From positions 307,295-337,684 of the forward strand of contig BFEA01000754.1 in the NCBI GenBank assembly GCA_003427395.1: a DNA stretch of 30,390 nt. The letters run 5' to 3'. This DNA is from Chara braunii. Lineage: Eukaryota; Streptophyta; Charophyceae; Charales; Characeae. The notes below the pieces were generated by a model. It worked only from the letters and a program-made list of their open reading frames with translations, made no database searches and was not told where the DNA came from. The translations under genes were made by a program, and so were the position numbers. Shown here in pieces: positions 17,435 to 26,072 of the stretch (position 1 is the first letter of the stretch; each line of letters begins with the position of its first letter).

Positions 17435-17836
17435 AGGGTCGTCCGTTCGGGCAGCCTCGAATCGAAGCTCGGTAGGGAGTTTGTCCATTCTACACAGAGG
17501 GCACTTCCATTCCCTACTATTCGTTCGGTATCGAACACATACACCGTGTGCACGATTGACATACGTGGCACAGTCCACCCAATCAACGAATCCGGTCTCA
17601 AAAGGGTGACAGTCCACCCCATAAACCTGTGTAATACACGTACAAAAATAGCAGAATTTGTCGGAAAGGCTGGCGAAGAAGGCCGAGGAGGCGAGAGGGG
17701 CGGAATCAGCAGGGGAAGAAGGGGTCGCAGAGACAGGTGGGGTAGCCATGATGAGAGGGGAGGAGAGAAAGAGAGAGAAAGAGAGAGAGAGAGCAGGGTT
17801 GCAGAGAGGGTATAGCAAAAGCCCCGTGTCACTCAC
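17435..17836 (-). pseudogene. Cys-rich segment between RNase H and integrase
   Basis: Same frame as the integrase. A Leu/Ser/Phe stretch is translated from a GA-rich tract (forward about 17757-17795), followed by MATPPVSATPSSPADSAPLA from ATG 17749. Then comes a Cys-rich block: CYFCTCITQVYGVDCHPFET, VDWVDCATYVNRAHGVCVRY and REWKCPLCRMDKLPTELRFE. The CxxC pairs (CYFC, CPLC) with intervening Cys/His could form a PHD/RING-like zinc fold. In standard gypsy pol this place holds only the tether between RNase H and integrase, so an extra zinc-binding module would be unusual. The closing YDEKYRR-type sequence past the TAA joins the integrase N-terminal extension. Confidence 0.55.
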
Positions 17837-17878
17837 TCTTTCGACATAATTTCCACTTGCCCGTACCGCAGTCCGTTC

Positions 17879-18253
17879 TCATCCTTCGGCTGGTTCCGAG
17901 TAATCCTTAGATTTCTTCAGGGCTAATAATGGCTCATGATCGGTGACCAGCATGAACTTCTACCCATACAGATAGGCGCGAAAGTGACTGATCCCCCACA
18001 GAGCCGCATAGCATTCTCCTGTCGGGGCGGCATAAGTGCGCTTATAGGCAGGCACCGACTTAGACGTGTATTCCATCACGCATTCGAGTCCGCCTGGTCC
18101 CACCTGGGCCAAGATCGCTGAGATTGCCTCCGGCTGCCAGTCCGTGATGGGGACAAAGGGCTTTTCAGAATTCGGCCTTATAAGGACCGGAGCCAAAATA
18201 AGCGTTGCTTTGAGTTTCGAAAACGCTTGATCACACTCTGGCGTCAAAATCAA
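17879..18253 (-). pseudogene. Retroelement RNase H domain
   Basis: The frame reads FSKLKATLILAPVLIRPNSE, VPITDWQPEAISAILAQ, EYTSKSVPAYKRTYAAPTGE and CYAALWGISHFRAYLYG, the Ty3/gypsy RNase H pattern. Asp in ITDW and Glu in TGECYA are the first catalytic residues. After a TAG (17960-17962) the frame continues KFMLVTDHEPLLALKKS, carrying the later Asp. A TGA follows at 17879-17881. It degrades the RNA strand of the RNA:DNA hybrid in an intact element. Confidence 0.85.
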
Positions 18254-18905
18254 CGGTTGATTTTTTTTTCAGCAGATTCGTGAGGGGACCCGCAATAGCC
18301 GAGAAGCCCTTGATGAACCTTCGGTAGTACGAGGCCAGACCCAGAAAGGCGCGAACTTGCATGATAGTCGTGGGCACAGGCGCGTCTATCACAGCTACCA
18401 CCTTTTGCGGTTCCGGTCTGAGTCCCTGGTTTGTCACCACGTGTCCTAGGAAGGAAATGGTGGTGAGAAAGAACTGACATTTCTCCCGCGCCACCTTGAA
18501 ACCGGCATCCCTCAATGCATGCAACGTCCATTCGATGTGCTGCACATGCCCCTCGTAGGAACTCGAATACACCAGAATATCATCCATGTACACAATCACG
18601 CAATAGTTGATGATACTCTGCGCCAGACGTGTCTTCCGCACAAAGTTCTGGAAAGCCATGTTCACGGCTCGCTGAAAGGTTGCAGGAGCATTGCAGATGC
18701 TCATTGGACATCAAACTCATTGCCAAGTACCTTCAAACAATACAAACACCATTTTCAGACGATCTTCCTATCGAACAAGAAGATGATGAAATCCATGTCG
18801 AACATCAAACTTACTAAAAAATCGAGCACTCCCGATCGCATCCAACGGCTCATCAATCCGAAGAAGGGGGTACACATCTGTGAGCGTGATATCGTTCAGC
18901 TTTCG
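18231..18905 (-). pseudogene. Retroelement reverse transcriptase domain
   Basis: From about 18905 the frame reads RKLNDITLTDVYPL, RIDEPLDAIGSARFFSKFDV, then after stops SICNAPATFQRAVNMAFQ and VIVYMDDILVYSSSYEGHVQ. The YMDD catalytic box has its two Asp codons at 18579-18584. The thumb-like part ends SFLGHVVTNQGLRPEPQKV and FLGLASYYRRFIKGFSAIAG, typical of Ty3/gypsy. In-frame stops lie at 18768-18770, 18717-18719 and 18711-18713. An A9 run (forward 18261-18269) shifts the frame to that of RNase H. It is inactive. Confidence 0.9.
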
Positions 18906-18967
18906 GAGAGATGGTTAACTGCCCTCTTAATATTCACTGATTCTATAGCGAACATTTCGTTGTCTAG

Positions 18968-20470
18968 GTATAAGAAAAAACTCTCCTTTCCCCTTACCCA
19001 CTGTTCGGCGAAGATTACACTTATTTTTTTTCGTTTTCTTCTTTCTCTACTTGGTCTACTTTCCACCCGCTTTCTCCTTTCCCTTTCCTCACTGTTCGGT
19101 GAAGATTACACTTATTGTTTTTCGTTTTCTTCTTTGTCTACTTGGTCTACTTTCCACCCGCTTTCTCTTTTTCCCTTCCCCACTCTTCGGCGAAGATTAC
19201 ACTTTTTTTTTTTGGTTTTCTTCTTTGTCTCCTTTCCACCCGTTTTCCCTTTTCCCCTTCTCCACTGTTCGGCGAAGATTACATTTATTTTTTTTCGTTT
19301 TCTTCTTTGTCTACTTAGTTGACTTTCCACCCGTTTTCTTTTTTCCCCTTCCCCACTGTTCGGCGAAGATTACACATATTTTTTTTCGTTTTCTTCTTTG
19401 TCTACTTGGTCTACTTTCCATCCGCTTTCTCCTTTTTCCTTCCCCACTGTTTGGCGAAGATTACACTTATTTTTTTTCGTTTTCTTCTTTGTATACTTTC
19501 CACCCGTTTTCTCTTTTCCCCTTCCCCACTGTTCGGCGAAGATTNNNNNNNNNNNNNNNNNNNNNNNNNNNTTTACTTGGTCTACTTTCCACCCGCTTTC
19601 TCCTTTCCTCTTCCCCACTGTTCGATGAAGATTACACTTATTTTTTTTCGTTTTCTTCTTTGTCTACTTTCCACTCTTTTTCTCTTTTCCCCTTCTCTAC
19701 TGTTCGGTGAAGATTACATTTATTTTTTTCATTTTTTTCTTTGTCCACTTGGTCTATTTTCCACCCGTTTTCTCCTTTCCCCTTCCCCACTGTTCGGCGA
19801 AGATTACACTTATTTTTTTTTCGTTTTCTTCTTTGTCTACTTGGTCTACTTCCCAGTGTTTCCACCCGCTTTCTCCTTTCTCCTTCCCCACTGTTCGACG
19901 AATATTACACTTATTTTTTTTTGTTTTCTTCTTTGTCTAGTTGGTCTACTTTCCACTCGCTTTCTTATTTTCCCTTCCCCACTGTTCGGCGAGGATTACA
20001 CTTATTTTTTTTCGTTTTCTTCTTTATCTACTTGGTCAATGTTCCACCCGCTTTCTCTTTTTTCCTTCCCCACTGTTCGACGAAGATTACACTTATTTTT
20101 TTGTCATTTTCTTCTTTGTCTACTTGGTCTACTTTCTACTAACTTTCTCCTTTCCCCTTCCCCACCGTTCGGCGAAGATTACACGTATTTTTTTTCGTTT
20201 TCTTCTTTGTCTACTTTCCACCCGTTTCATTTTTTTCCCCTTTCCTACTTTTCGGCGAAGATTACGCTTTTTTTTTTTCGTTTTTTTCTCTGTCTACTTG
20301 GTCTACTTTCCACCCGCTTTCTCCTTTCCCCTTTCCCACTGTTCGACGAAGATTGTACTTATTCGTTTTCGTTTTCTTCTTTGTCTACTTGATCTACTTT
20401 CCACCCACGTTCTCTTTTTTCCTTCCCCACTGTTCGGCGAAGATTACACTTTTTTTTTTTCGTTTTCTTC
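18968..20470. repeat. T-rich tandem array, block 1 (17 units of about 82 or 91 bp)
   Basis: Each unit contains TTCGGCGAAGATTACACTTA, a T-run with TTTCGTTTTCTTCTTTGTCT, then TCTACTTTCCACCCG and TTTCCCCTTCCCCACTG. Long units (about 91 bp) carry an extra 9 bp (TTGGTCTAC-type) that short units (82 bp) lack. The first six intervals are 91, 91, 82, 91, 91, 82, i.e. a 264-bp trimer; later intervals are less regular, with one of 101. A 27-base N gap (19545-19571) lies inside. Long open frames across it give only Phe/Leu/Ser/Pro/Tyr repeats and I do not treat them as genes. Confidence 0.95.
19545..19571. other. Assembly gap (27 N)
   Basis: Run of N inside the tandem array; the true copy number here is uncertain. 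Confidence 0.98.
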
Positions 20471-20991
20471 AATAGAAAAATTTCCCAGAATTAAATAATC
20501 ATTCTAGAGTCAAATTACATTCTAAATTTCAAATTTTCATTCCAACTTAAAAAATATCATTCCAATTTTAAAATTTTCCATCTTACTTGAAATCCTTCCT
20601 TCCAAGAATGGGGTTTCCCTTCTTATTTGAACTTCATGCTAAAGATGGAATGAAAGTCTGGATGAGTTCATGAAATATTTTAATTGGACTGTCATTCTAA
20701 GTAAGGATTTTCAATCATAAATAGGTTAATCCAATCTAAATTATACGATATTTGTTGTAGTAGAATGAAAGTCTAATTAAAACATTTCATAAACTCGTCC
20801 AGATTTTCATTCTATCTTGAACAAATAGATGTAGTTGGAAGAGAAAGCTCATATTTAGACGAGAATTTATCAAATTAAATTGGAAATTCTAGAATTTGAC
20901 AAACATTGGAATGATAATTTATAAATATGAAGGATTTTTTTTTTTATGGAATGTTTCATAAACTTTCATTTCTCGTGGAAATTTTTCTGTT
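20471..20991. mobile_element. AT-rich palindromic MITE-like insertion within the array
   Basis: About 520 bp unlike the flanking units. The ends are inverted: AATAGAAAAATTTCCCA at 20471-20487 versus TGGAAATTTTTCTGTT at 20976-20991. Inside, 20642-20699 and 20761-20818 are 58-bp inverted arms of high similarity around a 61-bp loop. The array resumes mid-unit after it (TTCTTTATATACTTTCCACC), so it inserted into a unit with a possible 3-5 bp TTC/TTCTT duplication that cannot be fixed in this repetitive context. No coding capacity; superfamily unknown. Confidence 0.65.
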
Positions 20992-20998
20992 GTTCTTT

Positions 20999-21485
20999 AT
21001 ATACTTTCCACCCGTTTTGCTTTTTCCCCTTCCCCACAGTTCGACGAAGATTACACTTATTTTTTTCGTTTTCTTCTTTGTCTACTTGGTCTACTTTCCA
21101 CCCGCTTTCTCCTTTCCCCTTCCCCACTGATCGGCGAAGATTACACTCATTTTTTTTCGTTTTCTTCTTTGTCTACTTTCCACCCGTTTTCTCCTTTCCC
21201 CTTCCCCACTGTTCGACGAAGATTACACTTATTTTTATTTTATTTTATTTTTTTTACTTGGTCTACTTTCAACCCATTTTGTCCTTTCCCCTTCCCTACT
21301 GTTCGGCGAAGATTACACTTATTTTTTTTCGTTTTCTTCTTTGTCTACTTTCCACCCGTTTTGTCCTTTCCCCTTCCCCACTGTTCAGCGTAGATTACAT
21401 ATATTTCTTTTTGTTTTCTTCTTTGTTTACTTGGTCTACTTTCCACTCCCCTTTCTTCTTTACCCTTCCCTGTAGTTCGGTGATG
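20999..21485. repeat. T-rich tandem array, block 2 (6 units)
   Basis: The same units as block 1 continue after the insertion, with intervals of about 90, 82, 90, 82 and 92 bp. Copies become more divergent towards 21485. Confidence 0.93.
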
Positions 21486-21938
21486 ATTACACTTATTTTG
21501 GCCCGGCCGGGAAGGTGGACCCGGGACACTCTGATAGCCTAGTGTGTCTTTTTTTTTCTTGGTTGTGTACTTGGTCTATTTTTTTTTTTTTTCTATTTAC
21601 CCCTTCCCTAAACTTCGTCGAAGATTGCATGTATTTTTCTTCCACGCAACTCAGTTAAAGGATGGATTTTTGCCCAAACATAATAATTATTGGAAACAGG
21701 CTGGGGGGTGAGGGGGACTGCCCACCGCACGGTGCGCCGCACAATTTGGACTCCGTCTATTTTCTTTTGTTTTCTTCTTTGGTTACTTGGTCTACTTTCT
21801 ACCCACTTTCTGTTCCGTGAATATTAAGCTTATTTTTTTTATTTTCTTTTTTGTCTACTAAGTTACGCTACCAGCCGGGCCGCCCGGGTCACCCTATTTT
21901 CCCGAGCGGCTCGGTCGTGCAACGACAAGGGAAGGTCC

Positions 21939-21974
<36 letters not shown>

Positions 21975-22545
21975 GAAAACACACTATGTTATGCAAAAAA
22001 ATAAAATGAACAACTTTAGCCTCCGGGTCACACTGGCGGGTTTTAAAAAAAAAAAAAAAAAACAAGGGGCACATCCTAGGCTACCAGCCAGGCCGCCCGG
22101 GTCCCCGGTGGCCAGCCGGTGCAAGGACCAGGTAAGATCCCTAAAAAAAAAAAAAAAAAAAAAAAATCATAAATTTCGAAAGAAAACTATGTTATGCAGA
22201 AAAATAAACTGAACAACTTTTGCCTNAGGGTCACATCAAAATTCTTCACCAAATTTAAAATGAAAAATATTTTTTATTTTTTTAATTTTTCCAATTATTT
22301 TGGCCCGGCTAGGCAAGTGACCCCGGGCCACTATGGTAGCCTAGGTCACATTGAAATTATTTACCAAATTTGAAACAAAAATATTTAAAAAAAAAAATTT
22401 ATTTTTTTATCTATTTTTTGCCCGGCCGGGCAAGTGGACCCGGGCCACTCTGGTTGCCTAGCTACTAAGTCTATTGTTTTTTTTTTTTACTCTTTTTTCT
22501 ACTTAAGCCGTCCCTTCACTTTGCTGGGACTTTAGTGTTTTTTTT
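21486..22545. repeat. Nested duplications of GC-rich modules with poly-A/T
   Basis: Five copies of a GC-rich module around CCCGGGCC / GCCCGGGTC occur at about 21500, 21865, 22080, 22300 and 22418, in both orientations. Those at 21865 and 22080 end in poly-A (about 21942-21971, 22143-22166), like retroposed SINE ends. A ~200-bp tandem pair shares CTATGTTATGCA and TGAACAACTTT (about 21865-22060 and 22080-22240). A ~117-bp pair (22229-22344, 22345-22462) shares CACCAAATTT / TACCAAATTT and the GCCCGG module. One N lies at 22226. No gene is present. Confidence 0.7.
21540..21770. repeat. Direct repeat, copy a (pair with 22545-22775)
   Basis: Shares with copy b the series TTGTGT-CTTGG, CCTTCCCTA-ACTTCG, TTTTTGCCCAAACATAATAA, a G-rich patch, and CCACCGCACGGTGCGCCGCA followed by CAATTTGGACT. 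The first part resembles a diverged tandem-array unit. Confidence 0.75.
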
Positions 22546-22775
22546 TTTTTTCTTAGTTGTGTGCTTGGGCTAATTAATTTATTTTTTTTTACTTACGCCT
22601 TCCCTATACTTCGCCCGGTTCGCCAAAGATTTCAGTTATTTTTTTTCCACGCAAGTCAGTTCAACGATGTTTTTTGCCCAAACATAATAATGATTAGAAA
22701 AAGGCTGGGGGGGGGGGGGGGGGAGGCTGGCCACCGCACGGTGCGCCGCACAATTTGGACTTCGTCTATTCATCA
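22545..22775. repeat. Direct repeat, copy b
   Basis: Second copy of the 21540-21770 sequence, about 1 kb away in the same orientation. It includes an expanded G-run of about 18 near 22707-22723 where copy a has shorter G-runs. Confidence 0.75.
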
Positions 22776-22950
22776 CTTCTTTTCCCCTCACCCCTTCCCC
22801 CATTGTTCACAAAAGATTAAAGTTTTTTTTTTTTTTTTTTTAACTCAGATTCCGACGATTTTCATTAAGCAAACCAATGGTACACATTTTACAAAAGATT
22901 CCTCTTTTTTTTTCCCCAATTCACTCCTTGTTCATTCAGCTAGGGGTGCT

Positions 22951-22970
22951 TAGAGAGAGCGAGAGAAAGA

Positions 22971-23024
<54 letters not shown>
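22951..23024 (+). repeat. GA microsatellite
   Basis: Interrupted at first (GAGAGCGAGAGAAAGAGAGGGA), then pure (GA)n to about 23024. Confidence 0.95.
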
Positions 23025-23026
<2 letters not shown>

Positions 23027-23029
23027 ACA

Positions 23030-23564
23030 ATTGACTCATCTATTTTCATACGATAGAGGGTTTCCACCTATATGCGTCATTTGTGTCGCACTTGTTCCAG
23101 TCGGTCCACTTCGGGAGACCGGAAAACCAATAGGTTGTCACACAGGATTTTTGTTTGTTAATTGCATTAAATAAAATAAATTAAATAATGCGAGTCCCTT
23201 CCTGTTGTGTGCGTCCGGCTTCGAGCGAGACCCTTCAATTGCGGTCTTCGCCGGTTCCCGGCCTTAGGAATCTTTTATTTTGATTCGAAATAGCAGAGAA
23301 TCATGCAAATAATAATCATAAAGTTATGGGGTGCTATGCATGCATCAATTATGTCAATCTGATTTTGAGAACTGTGACAAAACATCCACGAAGGCAATCA
23401 TCAAGCAAAGATAATGCAGAAAATTAAGACTGACTGACTCGAGCAAAGATAGATCAAATGAATGAGGGAAGAATGGGAACTCATAATGATCTCAGAAAGT
23501 ACACATAAACGAGCATGGTCAGCACCTCTCAAGAGTCCTCACTCATCACTCAGGTCAGTCTCTC
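23030..23564. other. AT-rich non-coding spacer
   Basis: No gene is visible. It contains an AT-rich patch at about 23156-23190 (TTAATTGCATTAAATAAAAT) and lies 3' of the - strand ORF at 23565, so it could include its 3' UTR. Confidence 0.45.
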
Positions 23565-24044
23565 TCAATCTCTTTTCACTGATCTTCTCTGGTGCCGTGA
23601 CCCACGCCCACGTACAATCTCAGACTGAGGCTTCGTGACAAAATGCCACATGTAGCCAGCAAGCTCTGAGCACGACCATCCGAGGCACATAACACGGTAA
23701 TTAACCATAGAGCAAAATTCCTCCCACAATGTAGGCAGCCCGTCTACTGAAAAGACCCCTCGTCTGAGGTAGGGATATTCAGTGGGCTCAATCAACACCT
23801 CAATGTCGATCACCGCCGGAGAGATGTACCTCTTTGTCAAACCAATCACTTCCAGCCAACTCGTGCCATCAGTGAGAAGAGAAGGGACTGGAGGCCTAGG
23901 ATAGTCGGTATAAAGCATCGGCCCGAAGCTGCGGATCAACGTAGTGCCCCTCTCATCGAGCTCCCTCTCTCTCTGCTCAAAGTATTCGGTGGCTGAGATC
24001 CAGACCGGATCGAAGTGCTCATGAGTCTCCTTGCCCTTCTTCAT
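23565..24044 (-). CDS. Unidentified 159-aa ORF
   Basis: ATG at 24044 (context TTAAATGAAG), stop at 23565. Composition is protein-like, with Trp, Tyr and Cys spread through it: HFDPVWISATEYFEQRERE, TSWLEVIGLTKRYISPAVID, EVLIEPTEYPYLRRGVFSVD, LPTLWEEFCSMVNYRVMCLG. The C-terminus is basic (RGRGSRHQRRSVKRD). The frame continues upstream past one TAA (24045-24047) into the 24281 ORF, so the two may once have been one protein or are separate exons. No family is recognised. Confidence 0.45.
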   Translation of the reverse strand: MKKGKETHEHFDPVWISATEYFEQRERELDERGTTLIRSFGPMLYTDYPRPPVPSLLTDGTSWLEVIGLTKRYISPAVIDIEVLIEPTEYPYLRRGVFSVDGLPTLWEEFCSMVNYRVMCLGWSCSELAGYMWHFVTKPQSEIVRGRGSRHQRRSVKRD

Positions 24045-24281
24045 TTAAGGCCTCAGATCATGGATAGTGTCATCAGCAAAACTGGTCTGGACAATGAAGA
24101 TTGACAGATCTCCCTGTCTGAAACTTGTGGCACTAACATACTGATAATGGAATGCCTCTTTGCATGAGATCAGATTGAGGTTGGCCAACACTGACTCACT
24201 GACCGACGCAGATTGTACTGTGCTCATGAGTAACCTTGTCAATACAGGCTGATCAAATGGTCTCGGAGAACTGATTACCAA
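24045..24281 (-). CDS. Unidentified ORF or exon, same frame as 23565-24044
   Basis: Up to 78 codons open; the track start is not an ATG, and the first ATG opens MSTVQSASVSESVLANLNLI. It continues SCKEAFHYQYVSATSFRQGD and LSIFIVQTSFADD. The tail pattern (aromatic strand, polar turn with Gly-Asp, hydrophobic strand) is loosely like the ORFs at 24542, 25355 and 25833. It ends at TAA directly before the ATG of the 159-aa ORF. Confidence 0.3.
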   Translation of the reverse strand: MVISSPRPFDQPVLTRLLMSTVQSASVSESVLANLNLISCKEAFHYQYVSATSFRQGDLSIFIVQTSFADDTIHDLRP

Positions 24282-24289
24282 ACTGACCG

Positions 24290-25330
24290 ACGGGAACCAA
24301 TTGCCAAAAAACTGATTGCTAGAAACTGATCGCTAATAACTGATTGCTGATAATAGATTGCTGATTATTTGAATTTTGATGACTGATTGCTGATTAAATA
24401 ATCACTGATGACTAAATGCTGGGTAAATAATCGCTGATAACTGATTACTGAGTGTCCAGGTAGGTGAGTTGTTCTTGTTCAGAGACTGAAAGCTCACTGG
24501 TGGCTGCTAACAATCCTCCTTGCTTCCTCAATAGTGCCCACTTAAGTTATGATGGCGCATAGCCTACCATTCTTATCATGCAAGTAGTAAGTATACTCGA
24601 TTTTCGTATGATTCCTCATAAGGGACAGGGCATGTTCCATCATCATAGTAGTCTGCAGATTGTGTTCCTCAACTGCACTCTCCCTCCAGGTCTCTGCAGT
24701 GCTCTGATACAGCGAGCAGGAGACTCTAACTGTATTGGTGCTCTCCATGCTCGCCGGATTCTTTTTACATCAGTTCACCGAACTCGTTAATTGATTGTTG
24801 ATTGACTACTGGAAGCTTGCTGATTAGTTGCAGCTGGTTGATAGTTAACTGTGAAAACTTAACACCACTGAGATCATTATCAGAACGTTGACCGAGTGTC
24901 AATAAAAAGTCTGTCAACTACCGGTTAACCCCTGATTGAAAACTGAATATCACTGATTAATTGCTGATGGAAAAGGACGGACTAAATACGGTTGAGATGC
25001 CTGCAGATCGAGTGTCAGTTGAACACTGTCCGGGTGCTGATTATGGATTGATTAAACGCTAATCAAAAGTTGATAATCTGATTTGGATGACAGTTAGAAA
25101 CTGACTTGGATAGCCACCGAAGACAGATCTCTGAGAACAGATTGCTGATCACTGATTTGAATAGTTGTTGAAAACAGGTTTCTGAGAGCTGGTTAATTGC
25201 TGATATGAAAATTGGATTGATTGTTGTTTGCCGATTCGGAAACTGACTGTCCTTTTCACTTGCTGATCAGAAATTCCACTGAACTGAATACAAAACACTG
25301 AGCAATATTCGTCAAAAGAATTTCTGATAG
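24290..25330. repeat. Degenerate CTGATTGCTGA-type repeat field
   Basis: Many imperfect copies of CTGATTGCTGAT, CTGATAACTGATTACTG and related words occur between 24300 and 25270, surrounding the ORF at 24542-24748. There is no strict period. It may be an old simple repeat inside an intron. Confidence 0.55.
24542..24748 (-). CDS. Unidentified small ORF, paralogue of 25355-25561
   Basis: ATG 24748 to TAA 24542, 68 aa: TAETWRESAVEEHNLQTTMM, then KIEYTYYLHDKNGRLCAIIT. Past the stop the same frame continues VGTIEEARRI, which matches SLETVEQARV in the ORF at 25355-25561. Shared features are W-x-E near the start, an Ala-rich helix, a basic step, (I/V)EY-x-(Y/S)Y, (K/R)(N/D)G(R/K)L and (V/I)E(Q/E)AR. 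This suggests a duplicated exon or domain that has acquired a stop. Function unknown. Confidence 0.4.
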   Translation of the reverse strand: MESTNTVRVSCSLYQSTAETWRESAVEEHNLQTTMMMEHALSLMRNHTKIEYTYYLHDKNGRLCAIIT

Positions 25331-25354
25331 AGGAAACTGAGGCACGTCCAACAG

Positions 25355-25561
25355 TTACCCGAGTTTTACCCTGGCTTGCTCCACTGTCTCTAGTGAAGAG
25401 CCAATGTTGTGCAGCTTACCATCTCGACCATAAAAATAAGAAACATACTCGACATACCTCTTCCCTCTCGCTTTCCCTACAGCGTATTCCCTCTGAGCTA
25501 GTTTATGAGCTTCTATATCTGAGTAGGTTTTTTCTTCCCACTTCTCCCCGTTGTCTCTCAC
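25355..25561 (-). CDS. Unidentified small ORF or exon, about 68 aa
   Basis: Open from 25561 (GTG, not ATG) to TAA at 25355. A CAG just upstream (AAGCTCAG then TGAGAGACAACG) could be a splice acceptor. GGTAAAAC at the end (QAR-V) could be a donor, making this an internal exon. The sequence IEAHKLAQREYAVGKARGKR then YVEYVSYFYGRDGKLHNIGS and SLETVEQAR is well-formed, charged and amphipathic. It aligns by eye with 24542-24748 and weakly with 25833-26072. Function unknown. Confidence 0.45.
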   Translation of the reverse strand: MRDNGEKWEEKTYSDIEAHKLAQREYAVGKARGKRYVEYVSYFYGRDGKLHNIGSSLETVEQARVKLG

Positions 25562-25832
25562 TGAGCTTTATTTCACTACTAGAACCTCGTCTTCCCTCAT
25601 TTTTCCTACGACTTACCGAGGGATCAAACTTCAAATAGAATTATGAACTCGATTGAGTGTATTAATTTCCACCCTGTCTCTTGAAATGCTGTACCTCTCA
25701 GATTTGAACTGAAGTACAACAAGGGTGTGTTATATGGTCCCTCACTTCTGACCTTAGTTTACTCAAACCCCTCGCTTGGATCGAAGCACTTCATGGGTCT
25801 AGTTGATTGTATTTTCCTGACTCACTCACCAG

Positions 25833-26072
25833 TTATCCATGGAGCAATGGCCCACAGGTACTTCCCTGTGAGGTTATCTCCTTTGGACTATCCTGTGGTT
25901 TGTCAACAACTATTTCTAAGTCTGCACTGATAGCAAGTATGATAGCGTTCATTTGTTTTAGATAGTACACCGTGAGCTGATACTCAGACAACAACTTCAG
26001 ATTCACTTTCGAAATGGCGTTAGCCAAGTACACCTCCTTCGTTCGCAGGGTTAACAGGTCAGTGCTAGGCAC
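25833..26072 (-). CDS. Unidentified ORF or exon with adjacent GTGAGT donor
   Basis: The open frame gives TKEVYLANAISKVNLKLLSE, YQLTVYYLKQMNAIILAISA and DLEIVVDK, loosely like the two ORFs below it. A strong donor GTGAGT lies just after the stop (forward about 25825-25830). In a second frame the last ~60 nt read SKGDNLTGKYLWAIAPWIT up to that donor, so the true coding frame may switch here through a one-base indel. A possible acceptor is CTGTGCCTAG upstream (forward near 26052). No family is assigned. Confidence 0.35.
   Translation of the reverse strand: MPSTDLLTLRTKEVYLANAISKVNLKLLSEYQLTVYYLKQMNAIILAISADLEIVVDKPQDSPKEITSQGSTCGPLLHG

Larger units (their letters stand above)
14017..18905 (-). 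mobile_element. Decayed Ty3/gypsy-like LTR retroelement, 5' part missing
   Basis: Read on the - strand, the order is RT, RNase H, a Cys-rich segment, integrase with zinc-binding domain and C-terminal domain, then ORF-B, ORF-C and ORF-D. RT-RNaseH-IN is the Ty3/gypsy order. Gag and protease would lie above 18905, but the sequence there becomes a T-rich tandem array from 18968. No LTR pair could be found. The pol frame is broken by stops at 18768-18770, 18717-18719, 18711-18713, 17960-17962, 17879-17881, 17432-17434, 17225-17227, 16760-16762 and 16328-16330, and by a frameshift at the A9 run (forward T-run 18261-18269). It is therefore an inactive copy. Confidence 0.85.

Noticed and set aside
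19319-20498. Long + strand ORFs (up to 357 codons) rich in Phe, Leu, Ser and Pro
   Set aside because: They are translations of the T/C-rich tandem array; several frames are open at once and no unique domain is present.
24542-24748. Resemblance of SAVEEHN to the phytocystatin helix signature, and of APW near 25840 to the cystatin C-terminal PW
   Set aside because: The QxVxG loop is missing, the two motifs are in different ORFs or frames, and the paralogous ORF at 25355 lacks them; probably coincidence.
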